A stretch of 6,841 nt of DNA from Clostridiales bacterium. Its GTDB lineage: Bacteria > Bacillota > Clostridia > Oscillospirales > Acutalibacteraceae. Below the pieces are notes generated by a model. That model was not told the origin of the DNA, ran no database searches, and saw nothing but the letters and a program-made list of their open reading frames with translations. This document shows, piece after piece, positions 1 to 5,469 of this stretch. A program made the position numbers and the translations under genes. The DNA is taken from positions 1 through 6,841 of the forward strand of contig JAAZFZ010000094.1 of assembly GCA_012511485.1 (NCBI GenBank). The letters are read 5' to 3'. Position 1 is the first letter of the stretch, and every line of letters begins with the position of its first letter.

Positions 1-102
1 AAAAAAGAGGATTTTGTTAAAACAGCTTTTCAGACCGCAAGAGTTTCAGACGGTGACGAGCAGGATTTTGTTTTTAAACCAATTCTTTTCCCGACGAGGT
101 AG
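1..102 (+). CDS. possible 3' end of an upstream gene (partial, unrecognised)
   Basis: Frame 1 is open from the window edge to a TAG at 100-102 and would encode a 33-residue hydrophilic tail containing EDFVK and QDFVFK and ending ILFPTR. Frame 2 is also open from the edge, to a TAA at 164-166, so openness alone does not show which frame, if either, is coding. I recognise no family. If real, it is the C-terminus of a gene on the same strand, ending 82 bases before the ABC ATPase start, which would allow co-transcription. The stretch could equally be non-coding repeat-like DNA, because an 11-base direct repeat lies inside it. Confidence 0.25.
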   Translation, partial: KKEDFVKTAFQTARVSDGDEQDFVFKPILFPTR

Positions 103-127
103 GGCTTTGCAAAGAGCTTGTTCCCCG

Positions 128-142
128 AGCATTGAAAATGCT
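128..142. promoter_or_regulatory. inverted repeat upstream of the ABC operon
   Basis: AGCATT (128-133), GAA, AATGCT (137-142) is a perfect 6-base inverted repeat. It is flanked, across a two-base mismatch on each side, by CCC (123-125) and GGG (145-147). As RNA this would fold into a short hairpin, but no T-tract follows, so an ordinary terminator is unlikely. As DNA it overlaps the candidate -35 box of the next operon and could be an operator. Both readings are inference. Confidence 0.35.
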
Positions 143-162
143 GAGGGTACAGTTGATATTAT
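132..162 (+). promoter_or_regulatory. weak candidate sigma-A promoter for the ABC operon
   Basis: TTGAAA (132-137) and TATTAT (157-162) each match the sigma-A boxes at 5 of 6 positions, but the 19-base spacer is longer than the optimal 17. Transcription would begin near 169, leaving only about 15 bases before the ATG, just enough for the GGAGGA ribosome binding site at 173-178. The alternative is read-through from an upstream gene. Confidence 0.3.
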
Positions 163-184
163 ATAAATTTTTGGAGGAGAAACG

Positions 185-898
185 ATGCTTAGAATTGAAA
201 ATCTCACAAAAACATATGGAGAAAAAAAGGCCGTGGACAACCTTTCACTGCACATCAATAAAGGCGAGATATATGGTTTTATCGGCCATAACGGAGCAGG
301 TAAAACAACAACAATCAAGGCCTGCTGCGGTATTCTTCAGTTTGACCGGGGTGAAATCTACATAGACGGTATTTCAATTAAAAAGGACGCTATTGCCTGC
401 AAAAAGAAAATTGCATATATTCCCGACAACCCGGATTTGTATGAGTATATGTCGGGTATAAAATACCTGAATTTCATAGCCGATATTTTTGCTGTTCCAA
501 AGCAAGTGAGGGAGCAAAAAATTAAAGAATATGCGGATTTGTTTGAGCTGACGCCCGACCTAGCGCAGCCTATCAGTGCATATTCGCACGGCATGAAGCA
601 AAAGCTGGCGGTTATTTCCGCTCTAATTCATTCGCCTAAGCTTGTTATCATGGATGAACCCTTTGTCGGGCTTGACCCGAAAGCAGCACATATTACCAAG
701 ACGCTTATGAGGGAGATTTGCGATAACGGCGGCGCCATCTTCTTTTCAACTCATGTCCTTGAGGTTGCCGAAAAGCTTTGCGATAAGGTTGCAATTATCA
801 AAAATGGCAGGCTTGTTGTTTCGGGCAATCTAGATGAGGTTATGGGCGACGAATCTCTTGAGGAAGTATTCCTGGAATTGGAGGAAGAAAATGTTTAA
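185..898 (+). CDS. ABC transporter ATP-binding protein (ABC-2 type exporter)
   Basis: This 237-residue cytoplasmic ATPase would power the permease encoded directly downstream. Motifs in order: Walker A GHNGAGKTT at 34-42, signature YSHGM at 133-137 in place of the usual LSGGQ, Walker B LVIMDEP at 153-159, D-loop GLDP at 162-165, and switch histidine H190 in STH. The Q-loop position appears to hold aspartate (IPDNP, D81) rather than glutamine; non-glutamine residues here are known in EcsA-like ATPases of ABC-2 exporters. The length is normal for a single-domain ATPase. The ATG at 185 is well placed behind GGAGGA at 173-178. The stop overlaps the permease start by 8 bases (ATGTTTAA), indicating translational coupling. 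The ATPase role is secure. The substrate (peptide, drug, lipid or other) cannot be inferred, and no neighbouring regulator or two-component system is visible to suggest an antibiotic-resistance role. Confidence 0.95.
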   Translation: MLRIENLTKTYGEKKAVDNLSLHINKGEIYGFIGHNGAGKTTTIKACCGILQFDRGEIYIDGISIKKDAIACKKKIAYIPDNPDLYEYMSGIKYLNFIADIFAVPKQVREQKIKEYADLFELTPDLAQPISAYSHGMKQKLAVISALIHSPKLVIMDEPFVGLDPKAAHITKTLMREICDNGGAIFFSTHVLEVAEKLCDKVAIIKNGRLVVSGNLDEVMGDESLEEVFLELEEENV

Positions 899-2492
899 TG
901 CACTGCTCAGAGCAAAACTCAGCGCTTTTGTCAGCGGCATTTTCAGAGCCTCCAAAAATGCGAAGAGTAAAAGTCCGCTTATAAAAATCGGTATAGGCTT
1001 GTTGGTTTTGTACATGATTTGCTATTTTATCTTTATGTTCGGCTGGTTCTTCTATGAGATTTGTGAGCCGTTGAGCATGGCAAACCTTCAATGGTTTTAT
1101 TTTTCCGTTGCAGGCATTATGACGATAATTTTCACTTTTATTTTCAGCGTTTTCTCAACTCAATCTCTGCTTTTTGAAGCAAAGGATAATGAGATGCTGC
1201 TTGCCATGCCCATACCTCCGAAATTTATTCTGGGCAGCAGACTGGCAATAATGATAATAATGAACCTTGCCTTTGAAGCATTGATTTTTGCACCGGCTGG
1301 GGTAATTTATATCATTAAGAGTCAGACGGTAACGGCTGTCGGTGTGCTTTTCTTCGTTATTGTTTTTCTGCTTTTGCCGCTGCTTGTAATGACGCTTTCC
1401 TGCTTTTTCGGGTGGCTGGTTGCAATCATCACCGCAAGAATGAGGAACAAAAACACAATAACGGTGATTCTTTCAATCGGCTTTCTTGCGGTGTATTTTT
1501 CGGTTTTTTCCAAATTACAGAACTATATTAACCAGCTCATTCAAAACGGTGAAGCGATTGCAAATGTTATAAAAAAATCTGTTTTTCCGATTTACTACCT
1601 CGGCACTTCAATTGCAAATCAGGATTTTCCGGGGCTTATTTACTTTGCAATTTGCTGCATAGTTCCGTTCGCGATTGTATACATAGTGCTATCTAGAAGC
1701 TTTATCAGGATAGCAACAACCAAAAAGGGAGCCAAAAAAATCAAATACACCGAAACACCCCTTAACGTCAGCAGCGTAAGAGCGGCACTGACGAAAAGGG
1801 AGCTCAGGCATTTTTTTGGCAACGCAATGTATATTATGAATGGTGCGCTTGGCGTGTTGTTCACATTTGTACTTGCGGGAGTTGTGGCAGTCAACAGTGA
1901 TTTATTATTTAAAATTTTTGCTCAGATACCGAACTTCGGCGAATATATCGGGCCGTTCTTATGCATAGCTCTCGGTGTGCTTGCAACAACAAACATTATC
2001 ACAGCCCCGTCTATTTCTCTTGAGGGCAGAAACCTGTGGATATCGCAGTCATCACCGATTGATGCGGGAGATGTTTTAATGGCAAAGGTGAATATGCACC
2101 TTATAGTTTGCATGCCCTCTGTAATTCTTGCTGCAGCGTCATGCAGCATATTCCTTGATATCTCGCCTGTAATGAAGGCTTTTATTTTCATAATCCCCTC
2201 GCTGTTAACGGTATTCTCGGCGCTTTTCGGTCTGGCTGTCAACCTTAAATTTCCTAAGTTTGACTGGATAAACGAAACCGCGGCAATTAAACAAAGCATT
2301 AGCACGATGATTGCCATGTTCGGTTCAATGGGCGTAGTTGCTCTGCCAACAATTATTTATGTAGCGGCACTAAAGGACTTTGTTAGCATTGAGGCCTTTA
2401 TGCTGATTGTAGCGGTTCTTTTTGCGGCAATTTGCGCTGCCCTTTACAGATATCTTATGACAAGAGGAAAGAGTATTTTTGAATCGCTTTGA
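891..2492 (+). CDS. ABC-2 type exporter permease, 533 residues
   Basis: This is the membrane partner of the ATPase just upstream. About a dozen hydrophobic segments are visible, roughly at residues 31-56, 70-90, 116-142, 148-182, 190-208, 248-268, 312-335, 353-375, 403-423, 430-452, 474-494 and 499-522. The two halves look related: E96...P107-I108...L114...R117 and E378...P389-I390...L396...K399 share spacing, suggesting an ancient duplication that packs a whole two-fold transmembrane domain into one chain. That agrees with a single ~530-residue permease paired with one ATPase gene, as in the large ABC-2 exporter family annotated as putative ABC exporter. The start at 891 is chosen because GGAGG lies at 880-884, six bases upstream, whereas a longer open frame from 834 would run deep into the ATPase gene and adds residues unlike a membrane protein N-terminus. 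No signal peptide is expected. The substrate is unknown. Confidence 0.92.
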   Translation: MFNALLRAKLSAFVSGIFRASKNAKSKSPLIKIGIGLLVLYMICYFIFMFGWFFYEICEPLSMANLQWFYFSVAGIMTIIFTFIFSVFSTQSLLFEAKDNEMLLAMPIPPKFILGSRLAIMIIMNLAFEALIFAPAGVIYIIKSQTVTAVGVLFFVIVFLLLPLLVMTLSCFFGWLVAIITARMRNKNTITVILSIGFLAVYFSVFSKLQNYINQLIQNGEAIANVIKKSVFPIYYLGTSIANQDFPGLIYFAICCIVPFAIVYIVLSRSFIRIATTKKGAKKIKYTETPLNVSSVRAALTKRELRHFFGNAMYIMNGALGVLFTFVLAGVVAVNSDLLFKIFAQIPNFGEYIGPFLCIALGVLATTNIITAPSISLEGRNLWISQSSPIDAGDVLMAKVNMHLIVCMPSVILAAASCSIFLDISPVMKAFIFIIPSLLTVFSALFGLAVNLKFPKFDWINETAAIKQSISTMIAMFGSMGVVALPTIIYVAALKDFVSIEAFMLIVAVLFAAICAALYRYLMTRGKSIFESL

Positions 2493-2501
2493 AAGACAAT
2501 A

Positions 2502-2627
2502 TAGATTTATTCCAATGCCGAGAGTATGAAAACTGTATGCAAACGCTTCCTTGACAGTGGTATGACGGTAGAGGAAACTTCAGAGAGAACACTATTCCCT
2601 GTTGGTTTTGTCAGAACCTGCTTATAG
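2502..2627 (+). pseudogene. possible degraded gene remnant, C-terminal helical tail of a PD-(D/E)XK (Rpn/PDDEXK_2-like) protein
   Basis: A short frame runs from just after a TAG at 2499-2501 to a TAG at 2625-2627, with an internal ATG at 2526 giving 33 residues. The peptide contains FLDSGMTVEETSER followed by LFPVGFVR. This resembles the 'LL..GM+.EE++E.TGLP.E.V' helix-turn-helix-like tail found at the C-terminus of Rpn/PDDEXK_2 transposase-nuclease-like proteins common in Clostridia; the resemblance is by eye only. No convincing ribosome binding site precedes the ATG, the nuclease core is absent, and the fragment directly follows the permease stop in the same frame. I infer a leftover of a lost gene rather than a working small protein. 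A chance open frame is also possible at this length. Confidence 0.35.
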
Positions 2628-2638
2628 AAGAAAAAAAG

Positions 2639-2679
2639 GGGGCTGTATCAACTCCGTTTCGGAGGATTGATACAGCTCC
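2639..2679. terminator. strong intrinsic terminator, best in the - direction, possibly bidirectional
   Basis: A long stem pairs 2639-2651 with 2667-2679 (13 pairs including one G-T wobble) and continues as CTCCG/CGGAG (2652-2656 with 2660-2664) around a TTT loop, with a two-base bulge at 2665-2666. Read on the - strand it is followed by CC and seven T residues (2631-2637 on +), ideal for ending the isomerase/synthetase transcript. Read on the + strand the tail is CTTGTTT (2680 onward), weaker but plausible for ending the ABC operon. Confidence 0.9.
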
Positions 2680-2692
2680 TTGTTTAAATAAT

Positions 2693-2717
2693 AACCGCAG
2701 GGACTACCTTTGCGGTT
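2693..2717 (-). terminator. second hairpin, probable tandem terminator of the - strand operon
   Basis: AACCGCA (2693-2699) pairs with TGCGGTT (2711-2717); two G-T wobbles and one G-C pair extend the stem to 10 pairs around an ACTAC loop. On the - strand it lies 32 bases beyond the isomerase stop codon and is followed by the T-rich ATTATTTAAAC, a moderate terminator tail. A - strand transcript would meet this hairpin first and the stronger one at 2639-2679 second. Confidence 0.6.
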
Positions 2718-2749
2718 GTCCGTTCATTTGATAACAGAAGGTGTCGCCA

Positions 2750-3562
2750 TCAAACAATATTGCTCAGCAGCATATCCATAAAGGATTTAAAGTGTGCAAA
2801 CACAATGCCCGGCTCCTGCAAATCCGGCTTCCAGCGTTTCACCCATTCGAGCGAAACGAAGCCGCCGTAATTAATATCCTTGAGAGCCTGCAGCGCATCC
2901 GTTACGGGGATGCTGCCGTAGCCCATCATTCTATATTCAACTCTTCCGTCAATTATTGAGGAATCCTTGACATGAACATGCTTTATAAGGTCGCCGAGTT
3001 TTTCGACCGTCAGCTTTGGCTCCTCGCCGGCAAAGCAGGCAGTGTGGTGGATATCCCAGAGTATGCCGCAGTTTTTGCTGCCTGTGGATTTGATGAAGGC
3101 AAGCATCCTTTCGGAGGCGGAAAGTGCGCCGTTGGTTTCAATGAGCGGGGTCACTCCAAACAATGCGGCATATTCGCAAAGTAAGCCGTATAGCCTTGCA
3201 CCCAAATCAAAATCGCCGGGTGTTACCTGCGGCTCACCGGTACCCATAACACGGATGAACGGAACACCCATCCTGCCGGCCAGGTTAACATATGCACATG
3301 CCTCAACAAAAGAAGATGGAGCCTTTTCTTTATCGGCAAGTGCCGCACCGGAGGTCAGAATCGGGATTGAAAGCCCGATGCTTTCCAGCCTTTTGAGTGT
3401 AGCGTCAATGTCGGTTTTCGAGAATTCTTCAATATCCGGCGCATACATGTTGTCGCCAATGCCTCTTATTTCAACTCCGTCAAGACCTAAATCCTTAGCG
3501 GTGGATATAACCTCGTTGAATGTCCATCTCGGGCAGCCGAGGGTAGAAAACGATAATTTCAA
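2750..3562 (-). CDS. sugar phosphate isomerase/epimerase-like TIM-barrel protein (AP endonuclease 2 / xylose isomerase-like fold)
   Basis: This 270-residue soluble protein has the look and length of the COG1082 family, divalent-metal-dependent TIM-barrel enzymes that isomerise or epimerise sugars, inososes or hydroxypyruvate-type substrates. The N-terminus MKLSFSTLGCP is the first barrel strand, and VEIRG (E31) the second. Probable metal or catalytic residues lie at the expected strand ends: E142 in IETNG, D170 with H172/H173 in WDIHH, H197 in HVHVKD, and E239 in SLEWVKRW. The set is complete, so an active enzyme is likely. The start is TTG at 3562, with AAAGGAG nine bases upstream and no in-frame ATG nearby. 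It follows the acyl-CoA synthetase by 24 bases on the same strand and is probably co-transcribed with it. Two hairpin terminators follow its stop. The true substrate cannot be assigned from sequence, and an endonuclease IV role is unlikely given the sugar-isomerase style of the motifs. Confidence 0.88.
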   Translation of the reverse strand: MKLSFSTLGCPRWTFNEVISTAKDLGLDGVEIRGIGDNMYAPDIEEFSKTDIDATLKRLESIGLSIPILTSGAALADKEKAPSSFVEACAYVNLAGRMGVPFIRVMGTGEPQVTPGDFDLGARLYGLLCEYAALFGVTPLIETNGALSASERMLAFIKSTGSKNCGILWDIHHTACFAGEEPKLTVEKLGDLIKHVHVKDSSIIDGRVEYRMMGYGSIPVTDALQALKDINYGGFVSLEWVKRWKPDLQEPGIVFAHFKSFMDMLLSNIV

Positions 3563-3571
3563 AACAGATGG

Positions 3572-3578
3572 CTCCTTT
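3572..3578 (-). promoter_or_regulatory. ribosome binding site fixing a TTG start for the TIM-barrel gene
   Basis: Read on the - strand this is AAAGGAG, nine bases ahead of TTG at 3562-3560. It lies in the 24-base gap after the synthetase TAA, so the second gene has its own initiation signal. No in-frame ATG lies between it and the MKLSF N-terminus typical of the family, which supports TTG initiation. Confidence 0.8.
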
Positions 3579-3586
3579 CAGCTTTT

Positions 3587-5254
3587 TTATGCGGTTTCGA
3601 TTGAATTTGCAGCCTGCAGTGAAAATTTTTCAACAGCCTGCTCACGCAGAACAACCTTTTGAACTTTCCCGCTTGCGGTCATGGGAAACTCATCCATGAA
3701 CCAGTAATAGCGGGGGATTTTGAAAAATGCCACATTTTCCTTATAATACTGCCTGACCTCGTCCTCGGTGAGTGCTTCACCCTCCTTGACAATAATACAA
3801 GCACAGCTTTCCTCGCCATACTTTTTGCTCGGCACGCCGATAACCTGAACATCCTTAACCTTAGGGTGGTGATAAAGACATTCCTCAAGCTCCTTGGGGT
3901 AGATGTTCTCACCGCCCCTGATTATCATATCCTTGAGCCTGCCCGTAACCTTGAAATATCCATCCTCATCCATTACGGCAAGGTCACCGAAATGTAGCCA
4001 ACCTTCCTTATCAATTGCAAGGGCGGTAGCCTCGGGCATTTTGTAATAGCCCTTCATTATATTATAGCCCCTTGCGCAGAATTCACCGACCTGACCGGGC
4101 GGCAGTTCCTTGCCTGTTGCAGGGTCCACGATTTTACATTCAACTCCCGGGAATGCCCGCCCGACAGTTGAGCAGCGGTGCTCTATGGTTTCATTAGTCG
4201 TTGTCATTGTGCAGCCAGGCGAGGATTCCGTCTGGCCGAAAACTATGACGATTTCGTTCATATTCATTTTGGTGCTGACATCCTGCATTGTTTTGACCGG
4301 GCAGGGTGAGCCTGCCATGATGCCCGTTCTCATCAAGCTGAAATCGTATGTATCGAAATCGGGATGCTCAAGCATGGCTATGAACATTGTTGGCACACCG
4401 TGGACGGCTGTGCATTTTTCGCTGATAAGAGCATCCATAACCTTTTTTGGGTTGAATATATCAATAGGCACAAAAGATGTTGCGTGAGTTATGCAGGCCA
4501 TGAGCGCAAGCACCATGCCGAAGCAGTGGAAAAACGGCACGGTTATGCAGAGCCTGTCGTTATGAGTGAACTTCATACCGTCGCCAATTGTCATACCGTT
4601 GTTGAGAATATTGTAGTGAGTGAGCATAACGCCCTTGGGGAAACCCGTTGTCCCAGAGGTATATTGAATATTGACAACCTCGTCACAGGTGCAGGAATCC
4701 CTGATTACCGAATAATCCTCATAGGGCACCTTTTGAGCCAAAGAATAAAGCGCTTTCCAGTCAACCATGCCGGCAGGGCACATCTCCTCGCCAGCATAAA
4801 TAATTGTTTTAAGATATGGGAGCGAGGGGCAGTCAAGCTTGCCGGGCTCGCTTGCGGCAAGCATCGGGCAGAGTTTATTAATAATTTCAATGTAGCTTGT
4901 GCCCTTATAGCCGTCAATAAGAACCAGTGCATTTGTGTCGGACTGGCGCAGCTGATATTCAAGCTCAAATATTTTATAGCTTGTGTTAACGGTAATGAGA
5001 ACGCCGCCCATTTTTGCACTGCCGAAGAAGGTCAGCAGCCATGCAGGCACATTGGTAGCCCAGATAGAAATGTGGTCACCCTTATTAAGTCCCAGCGCAA
5101 GAAAACCTTTGGCTATTGTTTCACATTCCTCGTTAAATTCACTCCAGGTTCGTTTATAATCCCTGTCAGTGTAGGCTATCATATTGTCATCCGGGTATTT
5201 TTTAGCCATTAGTGCTATTTGTTCACCCAGAGTCAATTTGGAAAATTCCTGCAT
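3587..5254 (-). CDS. AMP-binding acyl-CoA synthetase (fatty-acid/carboxylate-CoA ligase)
   Basis: This 555-residue member of the ANL superfamily activates a carboxylic acid with ATP to an acyl-adenylate and then forms the acyl-CoA thioester. All hallmark motifs are intact: the phosphate loop YTSGTTGFPKGV at 198-209, FGQTE at 339-343, GD at 423-424 for ribose binding, the hinge region GRLKD (438-442) followed by GGENIYP (447-453), and the C-terminal catalytic lysine K530 in PMTASGKVQK. Length and the segment around 115-180 (DGYKGTSY, then PYLKTIIYAGEE) resemble medium/long-chain YngI/AcsF-like and FadD-like ligases rather than acetyl-CoA synthetase, which is longer. It is predicted to be cytoplasmic, with no signal peptide. 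ATG at 5254 is preceded by AAGGAGG at 5270-5264. It is the first gene of a two-gene unit with the TIM-barrel protein and has its own promoter at 5314-5286. The exact acid substrate is unresolved, and no beta-oxidation genes are visible nearby. Confidence 0.93.
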   Translation of the reverse strand: MQEFSKLTLGEQIALMAKKYPDDNMIAYTDRDYKRTWSEFNEECETIAKGFLALGLNKGDHISIWATNVPAWLLTFFGSAKMGGVLITVNTSYKIFELEYQLRQSDTNALVLIDGYKGTSYIEIINKLCPMLAASEPGKLDCPSLPYLKTIIYAGEEMCPAGMVDWKALYSLAQKVPYEDYSVIRDSCTCDEVVNIQYTSGTTGFPKGVMLTHYNILNNGMTIGDGMKFTHNDRLCITVPFFHCFGMVLALMACITHATSFVPIDIFNPKKVMDALISEKCTAVHGVPTMFIAMLEHPDFDTYDFSLMRTGIMAGSPCPVKTMQDVSTKMNMNEIVIVFGQTESSPGCTMTTTNETIEHRCSTVGRAFPGVECKIVDPATGKELPPGQVGEFCARGYNIMKGYYKMPEATALAIDKEGWLHFGDLAVMDEDGYFKVTGRLKDMIIRGGENIYPKELEECLYHHPKVKDVQVIGVPSKKYGEESCACIIVKEGEALTEDEVRQYYKENVAFFKIPRYYWFMDEFPMTASGKVQKVVLREQAVEKFSLQAANSIETA

Positions 5255-5285
5255 ACAACCTGCCCTCCTTAAAATGTTAACACCT

Positions 5286-5314
5286 ATTGTAACAAATCAG
5301 ACTTTTGATAGCAA
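5286..5314 (-). promoter_or_regulatory. sigma-A promoter of the acyl-CoA synthetase operon
   Basis: Read on the - strand, TTGCTA (5314-5309) and TACAAT (5291-5286) are separated by exactly 17 bases, and TG plus one base precedes the -10 box, giving an extended -10 element. Transcription would start near 5279, leaving a leader of about 25 bases that carries AAGGAGG. A TGTTA/TAACA inverted repeat (5275-5279 and 5290-5294) straddles the -10 box and start site and could be an operator, but this is speculative. Confidence 0.82.
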
Positions 5315-5411
5315 GTATATATTTTTCAACAACAAATTAAAATGTATTTAATGTAGAAATGCAGTTTATTAAATTTCAAACAGCGAATAAATTATCAATT
5401 TAGCATTTCAA
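5315..5411. other. AT-rich spacer between divergent promoters, with nested inverted repeats
   Basis: No gene is visible between the two -35 boxes. The stretch is strongly AT-rich and may act as an UP element for either promoter. It contains GAAATGC (5356-5362) matched by GCATTTC (5403-5409), which ends two bases before the + strand -35 box; inside these lies TTTATT (5365-5370) matched by AATAAA (5386-5391). A separate ATTAAA/TTTAAT pair (5336-5341 and 5347-5352) is also present. AT-rich DNA makes such pairs by chance, so regulator binding is only a possibility. Confidence 0.35.
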
Positions 5412-5440
5412 TTGACACTCGCAAAGCGTGAAGATATAAT
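5412..5440 (+). promoter_or_regulatory. perfect-consensus sigma-A promoter of the rRNA methyltransferase gene
   Basis: TTGACA (5412-5417) and TATAAT (5435-5440) match the sigma-A consensus at all 12 positions with the optimal 17-base spacer. AT-rich DNA lies upstream. Transcription should start near 5447, giving a leader of about 23 bases before the TTG start codon. High constitutive promoter strength is expected. Confidence 0.93.
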
Positions 5441-5457
5441 TAAAGCAAGTCAAAAAC

Positions 5458-5463
5458 GGAGGA
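5458..5463 (+). promoter_or_regulatory. ribosome binding site fixing a TTG start for the rRNA methyltransferase
   Basis: GGAGGA lies six bases before TTG at 5470-5472. The first in-frame ATG is codon 11 (5500), which has no Shine-Dalgarno-like sequence ahead of it. The ATG at 5486 is out of frame. Confidence 0.82.
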
Positions 5464-5469
5464 ATAGTT

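Noticed and set aside
834..890. Longer permease start at 834
   Set aside because: It would overlap the ATPase gene by 65 bases and lacks a ribosome binding site, whereas ATG at 891 has GGAGG six bases upstream.
1922..2317. 131-residue open frame on the - strand
   Set aside because: It is antisense within the permease gene, and the hydrophobic coding sequence on the + strand explains the openness.
185..2492. Bacitracin-type (BcrAB/BceAB) resistance transporter
   Set aside because: The permease lacks the large extracellular domain of BceB, and no linked sensor kinase or response regulator is visible, so a resistance label is not supported.
3042..3662. 206-residue open frame on the + strand
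   Set aside because: It is antisense to the TIM-barrel gene and the end of the synthetase gene and crosses both; it has no domain and no initiation signal.
4364..5212. 282-residue open frame on the + strand
   Set aside because: It is wholly antisense to the acyl-CoA synthetase, whose motifs are intact; the + strand product shows no recognisable domain, no good ribosome binding site and an unnatural composition rich in His and Cys.
5275..5295. Rex (NADH-sensing repressor) operator in the synthetase promoter
   Set aside because: The half-sites resemble TTGTTA/TAACAA, but the gap between them is 10 bases where Rex sites need about 6, so the match fails on spacing.
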